Assembly: GCA_003439945.1 (NCBI GenBank)
Contig: QVRM01002067.1
Coordinates: forward strand, 2,640,501 to 2,704,500
DNA length: 64,000 bases
From: Dermanyssus gallinae
Taxonomy: Eukaryota; Arthropoda; Arachnida; Mesostigmata; Dermanyssidae
Direction: 5' to 3'
In this document: positions 26,547-41,300 of the stretch, piece after piece
Numbering within the stretch: position 1 is the first letter of the stretch
How the letters are laid out: each line of letters begins with the position of its first letter
Position numbers and translations under genes: made by a program
The notes under the pieces: model-generated
Told to the model about the DNA's origin: nothing
The model's database searches: none
What the model saw: the letters and a program-made list of their open reading frames with translations, nothing else

Positions 26547-29500
26547 TGATTGACTTGATATATAATACATGCATGTGTAAACGTATGTATCTGACTTGTA
26601 CATTCATCTTTTCCATTTCTCAGTATAGAGTCATGAATTGAAAACGGAATTAAATGAATAAGCATGACCTACTTGTGTGCACTTAGAACAGTCTTATGAA
26701 CGTGTCCATCAGCTTTCCATGAATGGACGAAATTTCTTGAACAGTAGACATTCTCAAATCAAAACCGCTTTGTTCTTTCGTCTATTACGGTGATGGCGAT
26801 CGTAATGTCTGTGTAATCACCTGGGAGTGCTCGTAATGTCTGTGTAATGTCTGGTCATTTTGACATTGTGTCGCAGCACATGGGCCTCTAATATGGAGTA
26901 CGTAAACGATATGATGGCGGCCTCTTCAAGAGAGTTTGATGTGCGAGGCCAAGGACGAAGCTGCTAGTTGTTTTTTGCTTGAATGAAATTTTAGCGAAAT
27001 AATTTAATTTTGTTCGCTCGCCATCGTGACCTGTACTTTATTTAGTATATCGTTTGTGCCATGCGTCGAGAGCTGAATTCATCCATACGGCAATGAACTT
27101 CCAATGCCTTGTAAGTAGGAGCTTAACCAATGCATCATCTCGAAGAGATCACTCCATTGTTTCTCTCTAATGACATGCCGAGAGCAGCTGACAACAGTCT
27201 AAGGAAAATTGTTATACGAATACTCATTCATGAGTAAAATAAATGTGAGGATGAATATGAAGATTTGTGCATGGGATTCTCGACATGAGCCAAGACCAGC
27301 ACTATAGACGAATGTCAGAGCAAACACATACTTGGAATGAGCATGAATTGGGAAATGTGCGTTAATCGATCAGCAGCGGCCGCAGCGAAATGGACACCGA
27401 AGCTCAAGTTGCAGTTATGCTCGGTTTAAATAATTGTTTATCCATTGGCTAAATGGCGCCATACACAATTTTCGTCGAAAATCCATGCGTATGTTATTCG
27501 GTCTGTTAGTTTTAACAGAGCTTCCTGTTCTTTATTGTTTTTATACTCTTCTATAAAGAAATGCATGATATGGTTCTCAATGAGCCTTATTTTATTTGGC
27601 GATTTTTGCCGAAAATGAACGAGCAACGAATCAGCTAACAACGAATGTGTTAACAACGATATCACATGTTCTAAAGTGGTCGAAATATTGCAAACTGCTT
27701 ATGATTGAGCAGTGTCCATAAACACCGTGCATACTTGGTACCGACGGACGTAAAACGATCGAAGATGACCCCCTTTTGAGAAGGCCGTCGACGGCAATAA
27801 CTGAAGAAAACGTTGAATAAGTTTGTGATACCTTACTTAAAAATCCACGAGTTTCTATCAGGGAGATAGCTGAGAAATTGGAGATATCTTATGATTCAGT
27901 TGTAGCATTCTTGACCGATATTTTATACGCCAGAAGACTGGCAGCCACGTTCGTTCTAAAAATGTTGAATTCCCAGCAAATTGAAACCCATCGGGAAATG
28001 TGCGAAATTAAACAAAGCCAGACCCTTCCAATGGTGCTTCCAAAGAGATCATCGTCTTCCAGGATTTTTTGCCACATAGTTCTATTGTCAATGAGGGATA
28101 CTACGGCGAAAATATTTAAAGAAGATTGTTTGCGAACGCCCAACACAAGAGGCCTGAATTCTGGCAAATAATTCCTGGATCCCCCATCACGAGCACGTAC
28201 CGGTGCACACATAGCTACTGGTTTAAGATTGCCTGATTAAAAATGTATTTCTATATTTCCGCAACCTTCCTATACGCCAGACTTCCGCGAGACATTTTCC
28301 TGTTCCCACGGAGAAAAACATGAGGGACAACGTTTCGATGCAGGTAAAGAACATTCGCAGAGCAACTCAATTCGATTTCGAATGATGCGTTTAAAAATGT
28401 AGAGAATGCAGAGTAGGAAAGAAAGTGGCACAAGTGCATTGTTGCGGGCCGGAGCAATTTTGAAGGAAACACAAAGAAGACGCTGACGGCAATGTGCTTG
28501 TAAACATCGTCGTTCTTTCTCCATTTTATCATGGATATCTTTCAGAGAGTGTATACTATCTGGTAAAAAGGTTTCAGGAAACCGGTACATGCTGCTCCAC
28601 GTTTGTGGTGTTTACGTTCCGCTCGTTCGGAAGAAAACATCAATGCAGTCGCTGCGGACATGTTACAAAATTCAACTACCTTAACTTGTCGTCGAGCACA
28701 AGAGCTATCCCTCTCGGACTGTACCCTTCCAAAGATGCTACACGAGGACTTCAGTATGCATGCTTATAAGGTCCAGTTAACCCAAGAGTCTAGTCTGACG
28801 ACTATATAAAACGTCCAGTTCCAAATGTTTACGGACTTCCTGTAGCTAAAACTTACTCAATTAGACTTTGATAGTATGTGCTTTCAACATGACTATGCAA
28901 CCTGCCCCAAAGCGGACTCAACAATCGAGCTGCTCCAGCAAAAGTTTGCTGGGCGTTTGATTTCCCAGAAAGCAGACATTCCGTGGCCACGTCGTTTGTG
29001 CGACCTGATTGTGAAAATAGCGTCTAAGTTAAGAAAAACGCCAACTAAACTTGTCTGTTTCGCGTAGACATTCTGAAAAGTCCCGGGGCGACCATATTCC
29101 TGGCATTAGCTTTCAGACATAACAACATAAGCTTTCTTCTTAATAACCCTCGACCTTTTTACCTAGTGTACTTTGTCTTGTATGAGTATCTAAAACCCTC
29201 CAGTGAGCTCTTCCGCATTCTGTATAAAACATAATTATCTGAACAATATGCCCAAAACATTGACGATTCTAATCTATACAAATGCGTAATAAAACCCTTA
29301 TTTTAAAGTCGGCTTGGCATATATCGACATAACATCGCTGCTTAAGCGCGCTCAGAGATTCGAGCATTTAATTTATTTTATCAATTGCGTGCTTAAATGA
29401 TATAACTGGTGGTGATTTTGTCCGCGGTGTTTTACCTGACGGCAACACCATTTGTTTTACATTGCGGTGTGATAGACCAGAGAAATCATCAATCTACGCG

Positions 29501-29668
29501 GTGTGAAACTGAGCGCAGCTGATTGTTTACTCATCACGCCGGCTGCACGGAACACATTGCCGTGCGACAATGTTGAATAAAAATAAGATCGAGTCCTTTT
29601 AAAGGCAGCCGAATAGAAAGGAAGTTTATTTTTAAGTAATGAATACATTCTGTGTGTGGGCGAATCTA

Positions 29669-29711
<43 letters not shown>

Positions 29712-32028
29712 GTGATGATTTATTAATAATTTACAATACGTTTGCACACTCGGCAGTGCTCGCCTTCTATATATATATATATATATATATAAGTGTTTAG
29801 GATGATACATGTCAGAGAGGCTCGCTAGGCAACATGAGTTTGGGATAGGTGGTTGTTGCAAGTGTTTGCAAAATGTGTTGTCATAGGAGTTTCAGGAAAG
29901 CCATAACGCATTATATTTGGAGATGACTGCGAACTTCGACGATAAACAAGTTCTTAACTGCATTTAGCCTTGGATGAGGGTGGTCACGTCTGACTATAAA
30001 ACGTGGCTGTTGCTATCTAAGAAAATGCCAGAATCATCAAATTAATATAAAGCATTCAACGGACTGGAAACTACTGAGTATGTGTAAATTAGTGGTGTAA
30101 AAAATAGCTGTATGCCGAAAATGCGAGACAATCTTTTTTGATATGTTCTTTAGACATAAATAACTTACCTATTGACGACTTCCTCTATAAGAGTTGGCGT
30201 ATTCTTATAAATTGAGATTTTTTATGCGCTATTGAATAACCCGATGAATAAAAGAACATTGCTTTTATCACTACCGTTTTGGACTGGTCTTTTGGGTCTC
30301 AAATTATACCTTGCATAATACATTTAGAGGTCTAACAAATTGTCAATAGTTGACAATTTGGCCACTAGTTTACCGAAAGTGCGTGCGGTGGCTATGCGAT
30401 TATTACTTTTATTATTCTAAACTAAATGTAAGGACCATTAAAACCCTACGCCCCGATGGGAAGTGACAGTGAAAGTCAGCGTCGGCAGTAGTCAGCAGAA
30501 GCTCGAGATCGATAAAATTCAAACTGCTCTGTTTGACATATCTTTAGATCTCCACGACCTCGAGGTTGATCAGTACAACCGCCCCCTATAACAAACTAAA
30601 CGTTCATAGCACCATGTACTGAGTGGATATAGAGATTTTGTGTCCGAGGAGTGTACGGCCATATGTTCTGAAAAACCACAATAACGCATCGTCCAGAAAA
30701 CTGGGTCATTTACGTGTTACTTATTGACGTGTCTCTATTGACGTGAAGCGTATCTGTTGCGGAACGCGCATAGATAGTTTTATAACGTTAGAATATAGCG
30801 GAGTGTGATCATTCTTGGTTCAACACAACTTTTTCAAATGCGGCTCGAAAATGATTTATATATCTAACAAAATCCTAGCAGATTTAATTTGGATTGCTAT
30901 GGATGTCTGTGATGCTGGCATTATCAGGCAACACCGACAACTAAATTTTTGTTTTGGTATAATTCAAGGCCAGATTTGCTCAAGATTAGTTGCGCCATTT
31001 TCAAAGATACATTTGGTAATTTAAAATTTACGTTGTTGTTATTATCGTTGCTTTGTGAGACAGGTTCGGCGATGCTCAGATCGGCTGTTTGAGCGGGCGT
31101 GGACGGCGCGTCATCAGAGGATCAACCTTGACCGCTACAACCTTAGTCTGCAGGACATCCAGAGTGCACACCGACGAGCGCTCCAGCTCGAAACGGTTCA
31201 TTTTGTCGATTCGTATAAACTTCTAGGCAATGCAGATCCGCCCGTCTGTGACTTGCTCAAGGCTCTCCGCGAAAATCCAAAGTTACTCGCGCTCTTCCTT
31301 GATCGATGTGAACAAATTAAGATCAGGTACGCACGCTGGCTAGCTTTTATATTTACTATCATTGTATGGCGAAATACAGATGAGGCGAAAATACACGAGG
31401 GCGGATCGAAAACTTCTGACACATACTTATAAACAAATAATGTTTATTTAATCTCCCAAAGTGTGTTTATTCCCTTTAAAATAGCTCGTGCACGGCACTT
31501 GTGCCACCGCATTTACCAATCTTCAAAACAATTTTTAAGCGCGTCTTTCCAAATTTAGTTAAATTACTCCTGCAAACTGTTCATTATGCCCTCTATAGTA
31601 ATGAACCGTTGTCCCTTCCAATTATTTTTTATCCGTGAGAACAGGAAAAAGTCGCACGGAGCCAGGTCTAGCGAGTCTTTCGGAACTATAGAAATCCGAA
31701 ATCTGTAACGATGTGTGCGCCGTGGCATTGTAGTGATGGAGGATCCAAAAGTTGTTTGCCCAGAGTTGAGGCCTCTTGTGTCGGACGTTTTTGCGCAGTC
31801 CTCTTAGAAGTTCGCAGCAGTGTTCCCAATTAACAGTATAATCAGGTGGCAAACACTCGTAGAAGAGAATTCCTTTCACGTCGAGAAAAAACAGTCAAAA
31901 TAGCTTGGGTGTTGGATCTGCTCTGTCGGAACCGCCTTGATTAACTCTCTTTGGAAGCACCTCTGGTTATTTTGCTTGGGTGAGTTTGCTACTGTTTTTG
32001 CTGTGTGCCGATTGGAGAAGAGTCTCAA

Positions 32029-32071
<43 letters not shown>

Positions 32072-35000
32072 GCAAGGACGTGAGATACGTCAACAGTAAT
32101 CCTCTATTCGATTACCAGTTTTGGTGTTAACCCGCTTGTTTTCGCAACGATACTCATTTTTAAATAGGCATACCACGTAAACCGGCCGCGGGAAGCCTCA
32201 GCAAGACTCACCACAAGATAAACAGAACGCGTTGACTGATTCTATAGGATATGCTATGGAGTCAGCGCTGGCTTATCGGAGGGAGCTGAGCGCATGTTAA
32301 TGCTACTTTCTCTGCGAGTTTTAGTTTCGCTGTTCTAGAGTAGAGAGTAGAGAGTAAGTGCTGCAGATTGAAAGGGACAAAACTGATTGTTTATATAGTA
32401 CAGCGTCGCGAATATTCCGTCTGGTATTTCCAGTGCGACTATCAGAACTAATATTCTCTCTCCCTGACATTCCGGTGGCTCGGTCAAAACGGTTTCCATC
32501 AGATGAACAACTAAATTATTTAGTTGTATTAGGGGAGAGATCATATGATGGCCATATGCTTGTCCCGCGCGTTGTCTAGTAGTAGACATTTGGTGAAGAG
32601 TATGCGTGTAGGGCTACTACCATGGTTCTGACTCCATCGAAATCGATCCAACGTGGAATGGAATACGGCCGCCCCTATCTCCAACTTCCAGCAGCGATCT
32701 TGTCTATCGAAGAAGAAGGACGATTTTGTGATTTTTACAGGTGAACACATACACATCTCCTGAACTTACTTGGTTCACGAAATCGAAGTTTCGAGCCAGA
32801 TTCTTCATAATACGTTCAATACAGAAAGATGTACACGGGAACCAAAACCACCAAGGTCTTCCGGTTTATTTTACTTAGAACCGCCATTTATCAGCTACAC
32901 ACAGACCAAATGGCGCCAACATCGACGGCGGCATTCGTTATTTGAGCTTGGTTCAAAGAAGTAAAAAAAAGGAGGTTCGGCAATTTTTTGGGAGCCGGAG
33001 AAGACCCTGGATTATTTCAGAGAGTGATCACAGAGGGAGTCATGGCTATATGGTTATGACATCAGTACCAAAGCTCAAAATTTCCACTGGTCAGACAGAG
33101 CAGATATGTTTTTTTTCGACTACAACGAAATCGTCCTCCGTGACTTTTTTCCGAGTTATACACTTCTGCTAAACATGCTAAACTAACCTTATTTGCTGAC
33201 GACACAACGGCTCTATTTGTGTATTATATCTCTATACGTTAGTTGGTCAAAGACAGAAGTTGTTTAATTCAAAACTCCAAGAGGCCAAACGACAATCAAT
33301 CCTGAAGCTTTTGCATGCGATTGCACGTTTGATTTTCTAGTTAAAACGAAGGTAATGTCGATTATTCATTGTGTATCGCTCATTGGCGTTATTTGACTTA
33401 ACAAGCAAGTAGCATTCATGGCCAATAATACAAGTACCATTCGATGTAATAGCGAAAAGTAACGGTCGTATTGACGGAATAAGAATGCCAGCTAAGACAA
33501 GCAAGAATGTGAAGTCGTTCAGATGAATGAATAATTGCCTTTGCTTGCTACTAGTACCGCTCCGTTTTCGAGTTACAGTCAATGGTTTGTTGTAGGCTAG
33601 AGGCGGCGTTGTACTTTTGTCGGGCTACGACGTTCACTTGTTCGATTGTTCTGACTGCCTATATTGCCTTATTTGTTGGTTTATGTCTTGTACGGTCTGG
33701 TATGCACCGTTTCAGTGCACCGGTGCTTCAACACCTCATAAGCAGCGTTATGATTTCAATATACGGAGCCTGCCTCTTACCGGAAGATCATAATTACGCA
33801 CTAGTTCTACTTTACGAGCTGATGCATCTTCAGCTACCCAGGTATGTATTATCACTGCAATGAACTGGTCGTTTACCTACAGCCAGGCGCTGACGACTAG
33901 GTAGGGAATATATATATATATATATATGTGCGTGTGTGTCGCAATTTATAATAGGTAGTAGAACTCGTCAAGAAATAATTTTCTTATTGGAATGAGGGGA
34001 CAGAAATGTCTTGTTTAGGAGTGAGATTACCAAGGTGCGTTACATCAATGTTGCTGCCCTAACATAGCTTTACAAAAAATGCGAATGCAAGACAGCCATT
34101 GTGTGACTGAAGAGAAAATTCTACTTCGTCTGAAGGCCGTCCAACCTTGGCTAGAAGAAGCGAAATAGCCGTATAGAAGAGAATTCTCAATAATGGAGCC
34201 TATAATATCTATTTTTAACTTTCTGGTTCAATATCCTAAAATATTTACTCAAAATAAACACATGTTAGCCAATGCGCACTTTATGGCGATAATTTTGGTC
34301 CAAACCTATAATTCTACGATCCGTGATTTGCAAAGTGATTAAGGCTGCTTAACGAGGCAGAATTTGGACCTGCTCCATCAACTAAAGCACATACGACTAT
34401 TTATTATCTTACAATAACTGGTCGGTATATATATATATATATATACAAACGTACTAAGAATGAATGTAAACTATCAACTTCATAGCCATGTTGTCAATTC
34501 TGACCTCAGTGAATGGGCTGACCCTGTGAGGTCATCGCAGCAGAGTAGCGTTTGCAATCACGGTCAGCGAATTCGGTTATTTCGTGCTAATGCCGTATAT
34601 ACCTGCATCTTCACGCGCGGCATGCGCCCAAGATATCTGGCTGGGGTGTTTCTATTCTAAGGGTTATTATGTTCGATTATCGAGATGCCATTGCATAATT
34701 CTACTATGTTTAAATATATTTTTTTTTCTGAGGGCTGACCTAAGTAGCTAAGGCTCACTGTTCATTGTTTGAACAAAAAAATGGTTGACATCATTATCTG
34801 TGTAAATATAGTAATCTGTTGTACATCAGCCCAGTCAGTATTGGTAATTTTTTTGTCTCTATCTTTAATTTTCTGTGTTTCTCGGCTTAGGACGGAGCAA
34901 CTACGACGTCTACTGCAAAACGGCTCGTGCACTTTCAGTCGCTGTTATAAAGCTTTTGTGGAAGCCCATCTTCCTGCCAAACTATTTCTCACGGCTGCAC

Positions 35001-35353
35001 TCCGTAACGCCATCATCAATGTATGTCAATAATTGGTTCAAACGCAAAATGAGGAAACTCGCCGCCACACGCAAAACTTCCCCGCTGTAGTTCTATTTTT
35101 GGTTACGAACCTACAAGGGTAACCTGATGCGTATTACTCTTTACATACATTATAACTCCCGAACTTAACTTGTAGTTTTTTTAATTAATGTTTTTATTCT
35201 ATTTATTTATTAATATCAATATTTTTAAATGAGAACTTAAGCATTGTATTTTGCATTTCCTATAATAAACCACGTTTGTTTTTAAAATGCCCTATGCTTC
35301 GTGGGTTTTTCGAGAGGTTGACACTGCCTCTTATTTGTATAAAATGTTTTTCG

Positions 35354-35387
<34 letters not shown>

Positions 35388-38300
35388 CCATCCCTTGGTC
35401 ATAATCTTATATCTAGATTTTTAAAACGCTAACAAACATATCGAAGGTTCCATTCACTTCATAATGCGAATATGAGCATTATGAGCTGAATGGAACCCTG
35501 ATATTATTATTATTACCCCCACCTTTGAGGCCCTTACCCTAATTATCGTATTGAATGCAAAAGTGGCAGTTTGCTTGATCTTATAATTAGAACGATTATT
35601 TTTAAATGTGTGCATGTTGTGATTTGACAAGGCCAATAACATAATGTAGCACTTTTTACTTTACAGTTACCATACCAATATCTAAAACATTTAGGAACAT
35701 CAATAATTTTTATGACAATTTTTCAATCGGAATGTGCTTGAAGAATTTATCAGATGCTGTTCATAGATATATGTCGGTCTCTGTGGTGATAGGTGCTGGT
35801 ACATGCGGAGATATACCTGGACACGGACTCCGCGACGGGCGTGGCACGATTTAGTCCGGAAGAAAGACTGCGCCATTTCGGGCCTGAAGGAGGCCCTCAA
35901 TATGAGGCCAACCTCCAACGCTATCGAGCCTGGTCAATCAAGTAAGCGTTGCCTCTACCGAACAAACGAAAGCCATCTAGTCAACTTTGTCACCCTATCT
36001 ATATTACTCTCCAACTCTAGAATCTTACTTAAACGGCATTTTTAAAATTTGCAAGTATAGCTTAAATTCGGAGGTAACAAATAAATGGAAGACAGTGTCT
36101 ATACCAAGAAGGCGATATATATATGTTCTTTAATACTTCAAAAAATTTTGCTCGCATTGAATATTATCACAAGGCACACATAGTCATGTGCGTTCCATTG
36201 GGAATGTATTCAAATGGATGTATACTGATTGGTGTACAGGCAGTTGACAACGTTGACTCAAGTGTTCCTGGACGGCATCTCAGAGTCTATGTTCTGCTTT
36301 CCGCCGGCGCTGGCCTGGCTTGTGCGGCAATTCTACGCTATTATCCTGGATGAGAACAAACTCGAGCCAAGGCAGATCACCGCCATCTGTGCTGATCTGG
36401 TCTTCTACTTCTTCATCTGTCCGGCTATTGTCAACCCTGAGCTGTATGGTGTCGTCGAGGAAGGCCTCCACATCGGACACATGACGCGCTTTAATCTTAT
36501 CCAGGTGGCGCGCATCATTCAGGTCTTGGCGATGGCTCGGTACGAGTCGATTGAACGCCGCCTTGAAGAGATCCACAGAAACTTTGACAAAGACCTTTTA
36601 CCGAACATCCTAGAGGAGATCATTCGAGGTGACCAGGAGCCGAACCTCCTCAGCGATCTATTGAACGGATCGACGACCAGTGGCGCGCCGTCCACTAGCG
36701 TCCAGGAGAGCAACGGCCCTCTAACAAGGTAGGTTATTATATGTGCTATTAGCAATAATACGAATGATTCAATTATGATCACCTCTCTGACATCAAATTT
36801 GACTTTCAAGTCGGGGTTTGATTTTTGGGATAGACAAAACAACTAAGTTATAGGGTACATGGACTGACATTTTTCTGCACTTGTCGTTTATAAGGGAAAT
36901 ATCTGCTAAACCAGTTTAGTATATGATTACACGCAAGCTGTAAATTTGAATTGCTTGGATTTTTTCTTGCCGTGGTAATATTTGGGCCGGTTCTCTGATA
37001 TTAACTCGAATTGGCCAGCTATTCACTTTATGGATCCTTCCATAAAGTCTGCCATAGAAGAGACTTTCACGATCTGACTCTCTGTGCACTGTTTATGCGA
37101 CCAGCCATGTACGATCTACCATCACGATACCCGTCAAAGAGCTATTACTCTTACGCAGTTAGCTCGATGATATGTTGTTACCTATAAACATCTGTGTCTT
37201 ATAATAAAGGTTTATTTACGTAAAGGTATATACACATACCTTACATTTGGTGCAATAAATAAATTATGATTATTAACGTGAATTTTTACTCTGTCGTCCA
37301 ACCCCTCATCTGTTATATATGTATTCCGGTTTTGTTACATTAGGAGTGGAGTCCTGATTAGTCCTGCCGAGTTGCAGGATTTGGTGTCAACACTGCACCA
37401 GGTACTGAAATATGAGGGCGAAGGTTCTTTACTTCGGGAATGGCTTCAGCCACTCATGGAGAATGTGCCAGTGCAACTTGTACTGAACGGTTTGCAAACA
37501 ATGAACAACCAAAATGGTTTTACGATGGAAGATGGCAAACTAAAAACGGCTTTCATGACCAAGGTAAATCGAATGCGCAATCCTGGTCATAGACATTCTC
37601 AGCAAAGCGCCAATTTTGACTCGTCGAGTGAAGCTATGGACGAGTTTTCAGCAAAAGACGACAACGAACCGCTCAGTGATGTGCTGGTCGTGCCTTTGCC
37701 GCATACCGGTCGCAGGGAGTTTCCCGGTGCACTGCCGGAAGAGAAGGTCCTTAGCCTCGAGCAAAGCAAACGTAGCGCGACGAAAGTCCGCTTGAACTTA
37801 GATAACCTCGAAGGAAAGTCGTCAACGACTCTAGGCAAACGGACACGTTTCTTTGGCGATCAGGAATCCATCGCAGGGGCAAGCGACAACATGGAAGCGG
37901 GATTGTCGGAAGCTGCCAGTGTCGCTTCATCGCTAGACCTTGAGGAAAACGCCGATAACCTTTCCGACATGGTATCTGCAAACGTCAGCGGGCCGGGTAC
38001 ACCATCGGTAAGTGGGCGTGACACGCCGTCCTCGCACGGCGCTGCTCCAGTTCCTCCGCATCCAGTGCAAATAGCTGAACAACTGCAGCTTCTTCAAGGA
38101 GGCGCCGGCGTTGCCGGTAACTCGACGGAACGGTCGCAGTCTGCCGTACAGGTACAGATAGCTCCGCCAGCAAACATTCCGTCGAGACGTCGCGGCCCTC
38201 CCCGGCCCGAAGCCCAGAAACAAATTGATATTGAAGATCGTTTCGGTAGGTTCGGCATCAGCAAGTCTCACGGAGCGGGCTCATCGGTCGCTGAAGAGGA

Positions 38301-41300
38301 GACCAAGTCCATGGTGTCAGATACTTGGAGCACCGATGTTCTGGGCAGCGATTCCGAGGCGCAGTATAGCGGCGGCACGGGGGGACTTGCTGTATCCGCC
38401 CAAGAACAACAACTTCACCTCGAGTCGCACCTGAACGCCATGCAGCAGCACATCCACGGTCACCTGTCGCAACACAACGTACATGCTCTCCAACAGCAAC
38501 AGCAAAATCAGCAACAGCAGCAGCTGATCGAATTAAGCGAGACCCAGTCAGATGCATGGAGTACAGCCGCGATGACATCCTATTCTGACCTCGATCGTCT
38601 GCAGGAGGTGGATCCCGAGGACGATTTGCTTATGCTAATGCCAAGTGATAGGCGTCACTCTGCCGAGGAGGTTAACGGTCCACTAGGGGTCGAGTCTGGC
38701 GAAGCAGAAGGGGCTGCAGCAGCGGTCATGTTTGCGGGACAGCAGGAAACTCAAGACGCGGAACGGCAGGTAGATAGGCAGTCTACGCCGACCAATTTGA
38801 TTAAGTTAAATTCGGCCGAAGATGACGACATGCCACCTCTCATCCATATCGGCGATGATGCGTCAGTACAGACAGCAAATAAGAAAGACTCGAGATCGCA
38901 GAACCGGCAGAGTCCTTCGTCATCTGTTGGTGCCTCTTTAGTGGAAATCGGTCATCCTCAGCCCGGTGAGTGCTAAGTATTAGATTGACCAGCTGCTTCG
39001 TTGGATGGGAGGTTGTACTGAATTGTAGAGATTGCCAATATTATTTACTGTGGTTTACATATACATCAGACGCAACTAGAGTTTCTTTCATAGTATTGTC
39101 GTCTTGTTAGGTTGTTGACTGAACTGCTGGATATGCTGCGGCGTGGTATCTGTCGCACTGGCCTAACCACTTTGCGCGCCTGCAATATTCCTCAGGATCG
39201 TGGAATGTTTCCGTGCTGCTTAACACGTGTTGAAACTTGTGAGGTGCTAACGCTGTAGTTTGCTAGTCTAATTATATACCCGGCTTTTCCCCAGGTCGTA
39301 CCTCGTATGAACTATTGTATTCCTGTAAAAATTAGCTAACCCCAAACTCTTTTTGAAGAAAAATCTATCTCGATCCAGTAACTGTGGATTTACTTTTCCT
39401 AGTTTCTTCCATATGAATGATATGACCGAATGTAACTATTGGGAAATTCGGACGCGGTATGTATTGACAACCGGGTTTTAAATTGCTTGTTCCATTCGGC
39501 TTTCAATATGGTTTCGGAAATTGCTATAATATGAAGCTATAGTGTCTCCCAGAAAAGTAAAATTGTTTACAAAATTTTCTACGTTACTAGCTCAAAGAAC
39601 GTCGTACTAATAGTTGACTTTTCGAAGCTTAACTGCTGTTTTTAGCCAGTTAATACTAAGCCCCATTTTATTCCTATGATCTATTAGTGTTTTAATCCCT
39701 TTTGCATCCGAAACAGACTTCTACTATAATCGCAATGTCATCTCCGTACCACGTATAACGGTCTCTCTGACAGCAATTGGCGTACATCCAAATGAGTCTT
39801 ACTTTATTTTTCTAAACCTATGTTCTTCCTCAGGCACCACCTTTCTATTAATTATTTAAGAAAGTACTCGAGTCTATTTGAAATTATCCCTGAGAATATC
39901 TTATAGGGGCAACTCTTAGGTGCTACTTGCCTCCAAGTTTTCGGACCTGTCTATCTGCATTTGGTACAGCTCTACGGGTATTCTCTCTCTACGCATTAGG
40001 GATTACTCCGGATTTTTTATAATATCGTTTCCAGCCGCTTTGCCTCTAGACACCCTTTAAATTTCCCTCACAACGCATTCGATTGTGATTACACGAGCTA
40101 CTTATTCCCGTGCGGATTATGTGTCTTTGTCCTATGCCACTTGTATATTATTGCTTTTGGGGTAGTTGTGTGGCTGCCCGCGGCACACCAGCAATGTGCT
40201 TAATAAATCGCCCAGTCTGGGTACTGCCGTTTGTAGCTCTACTTGAATCTCCTCTGGTAAAAACACTTTTACAACTCCTACGACTGCACTCCTCCCTACT
40301 ACTCCTAACCTTTAATGCCATAAGACAAAAACACTGACGCCCCAGTGCGTTATTCTAAGGTATTTGGGCCTGACTTTCTTAATAAGCAGCATCTTGTCTC
40401 CATATATGTCCACACAATGTTCAAAATGCTTCAGTTCATTCTGAGTTACCCTTGTAGAACCCCGCATTAAAATCCCCCGCCAGAATCATCGGTGCTTTGC
40501 TCGGCACCGCTTCGACTCCGTGCGAACATTCTGAGATGATTTGTGGGTTACAAACCTGCCTACATAAGCTGCAACAGTTTAAATCCCCTTGACGATACTG
40601 CAAGGTTTTCCGCTATTATTCCTAATCCTATGTTTTCCTATTTCAACCTCCTCCCCCCACTTGGTCTGTGCTAGTGCGTGATATCTGTAGAAGTTCCTGA
40701 GGGTAAAAGGATATAGCCTAGGTTTCCATCCAAATTAGAATACCCACTTCTCGGATTGCTTCCACGGCTAACTGTTCTAATGCGCAGTTTTCCCATTACT
40801 TACGTTCTTCTGCGTAGCTTAGACATTTGTGTTCGGCGCTCTGATTCTTAGGCCCAGTCTTTCATAACATATAGTTTATAATGTTGATATATTTTGTATC
40901 TAACAAGCTTCTTAATTTCCACCTGATTTAAGCTGTGTGCAGATCACATGTTTATCTTATAGCCTCGGAAGTATTATGTTAATATGTTGGAAGTCAGAAT
41001 GTGTAAAGGACATCTTTTACAAGCGTTTACATTTAGGTTGGAAAGTTCAAGCTTCCGTAAAGTGGTATGCATCATAAGCTTGACGTGTATATTTTTCAGA
41101 CGACCTATTATCTGAAGCATTTGAGCATAGCCTGCCGAACGGCTCTGTGGCGTCATTTGTGGTATCGACACCATTCGGCGGTGTGATTGAATCTGAAAGT
41201 CAGGGTACACAAAGCTTGGGAAGGCTCAGCTTCGCCATGAAGCAGCACTCTCCCTCGACGGAAAACTTTCTTGGTCCAGATCTTACGGTAAGCAGACGAA

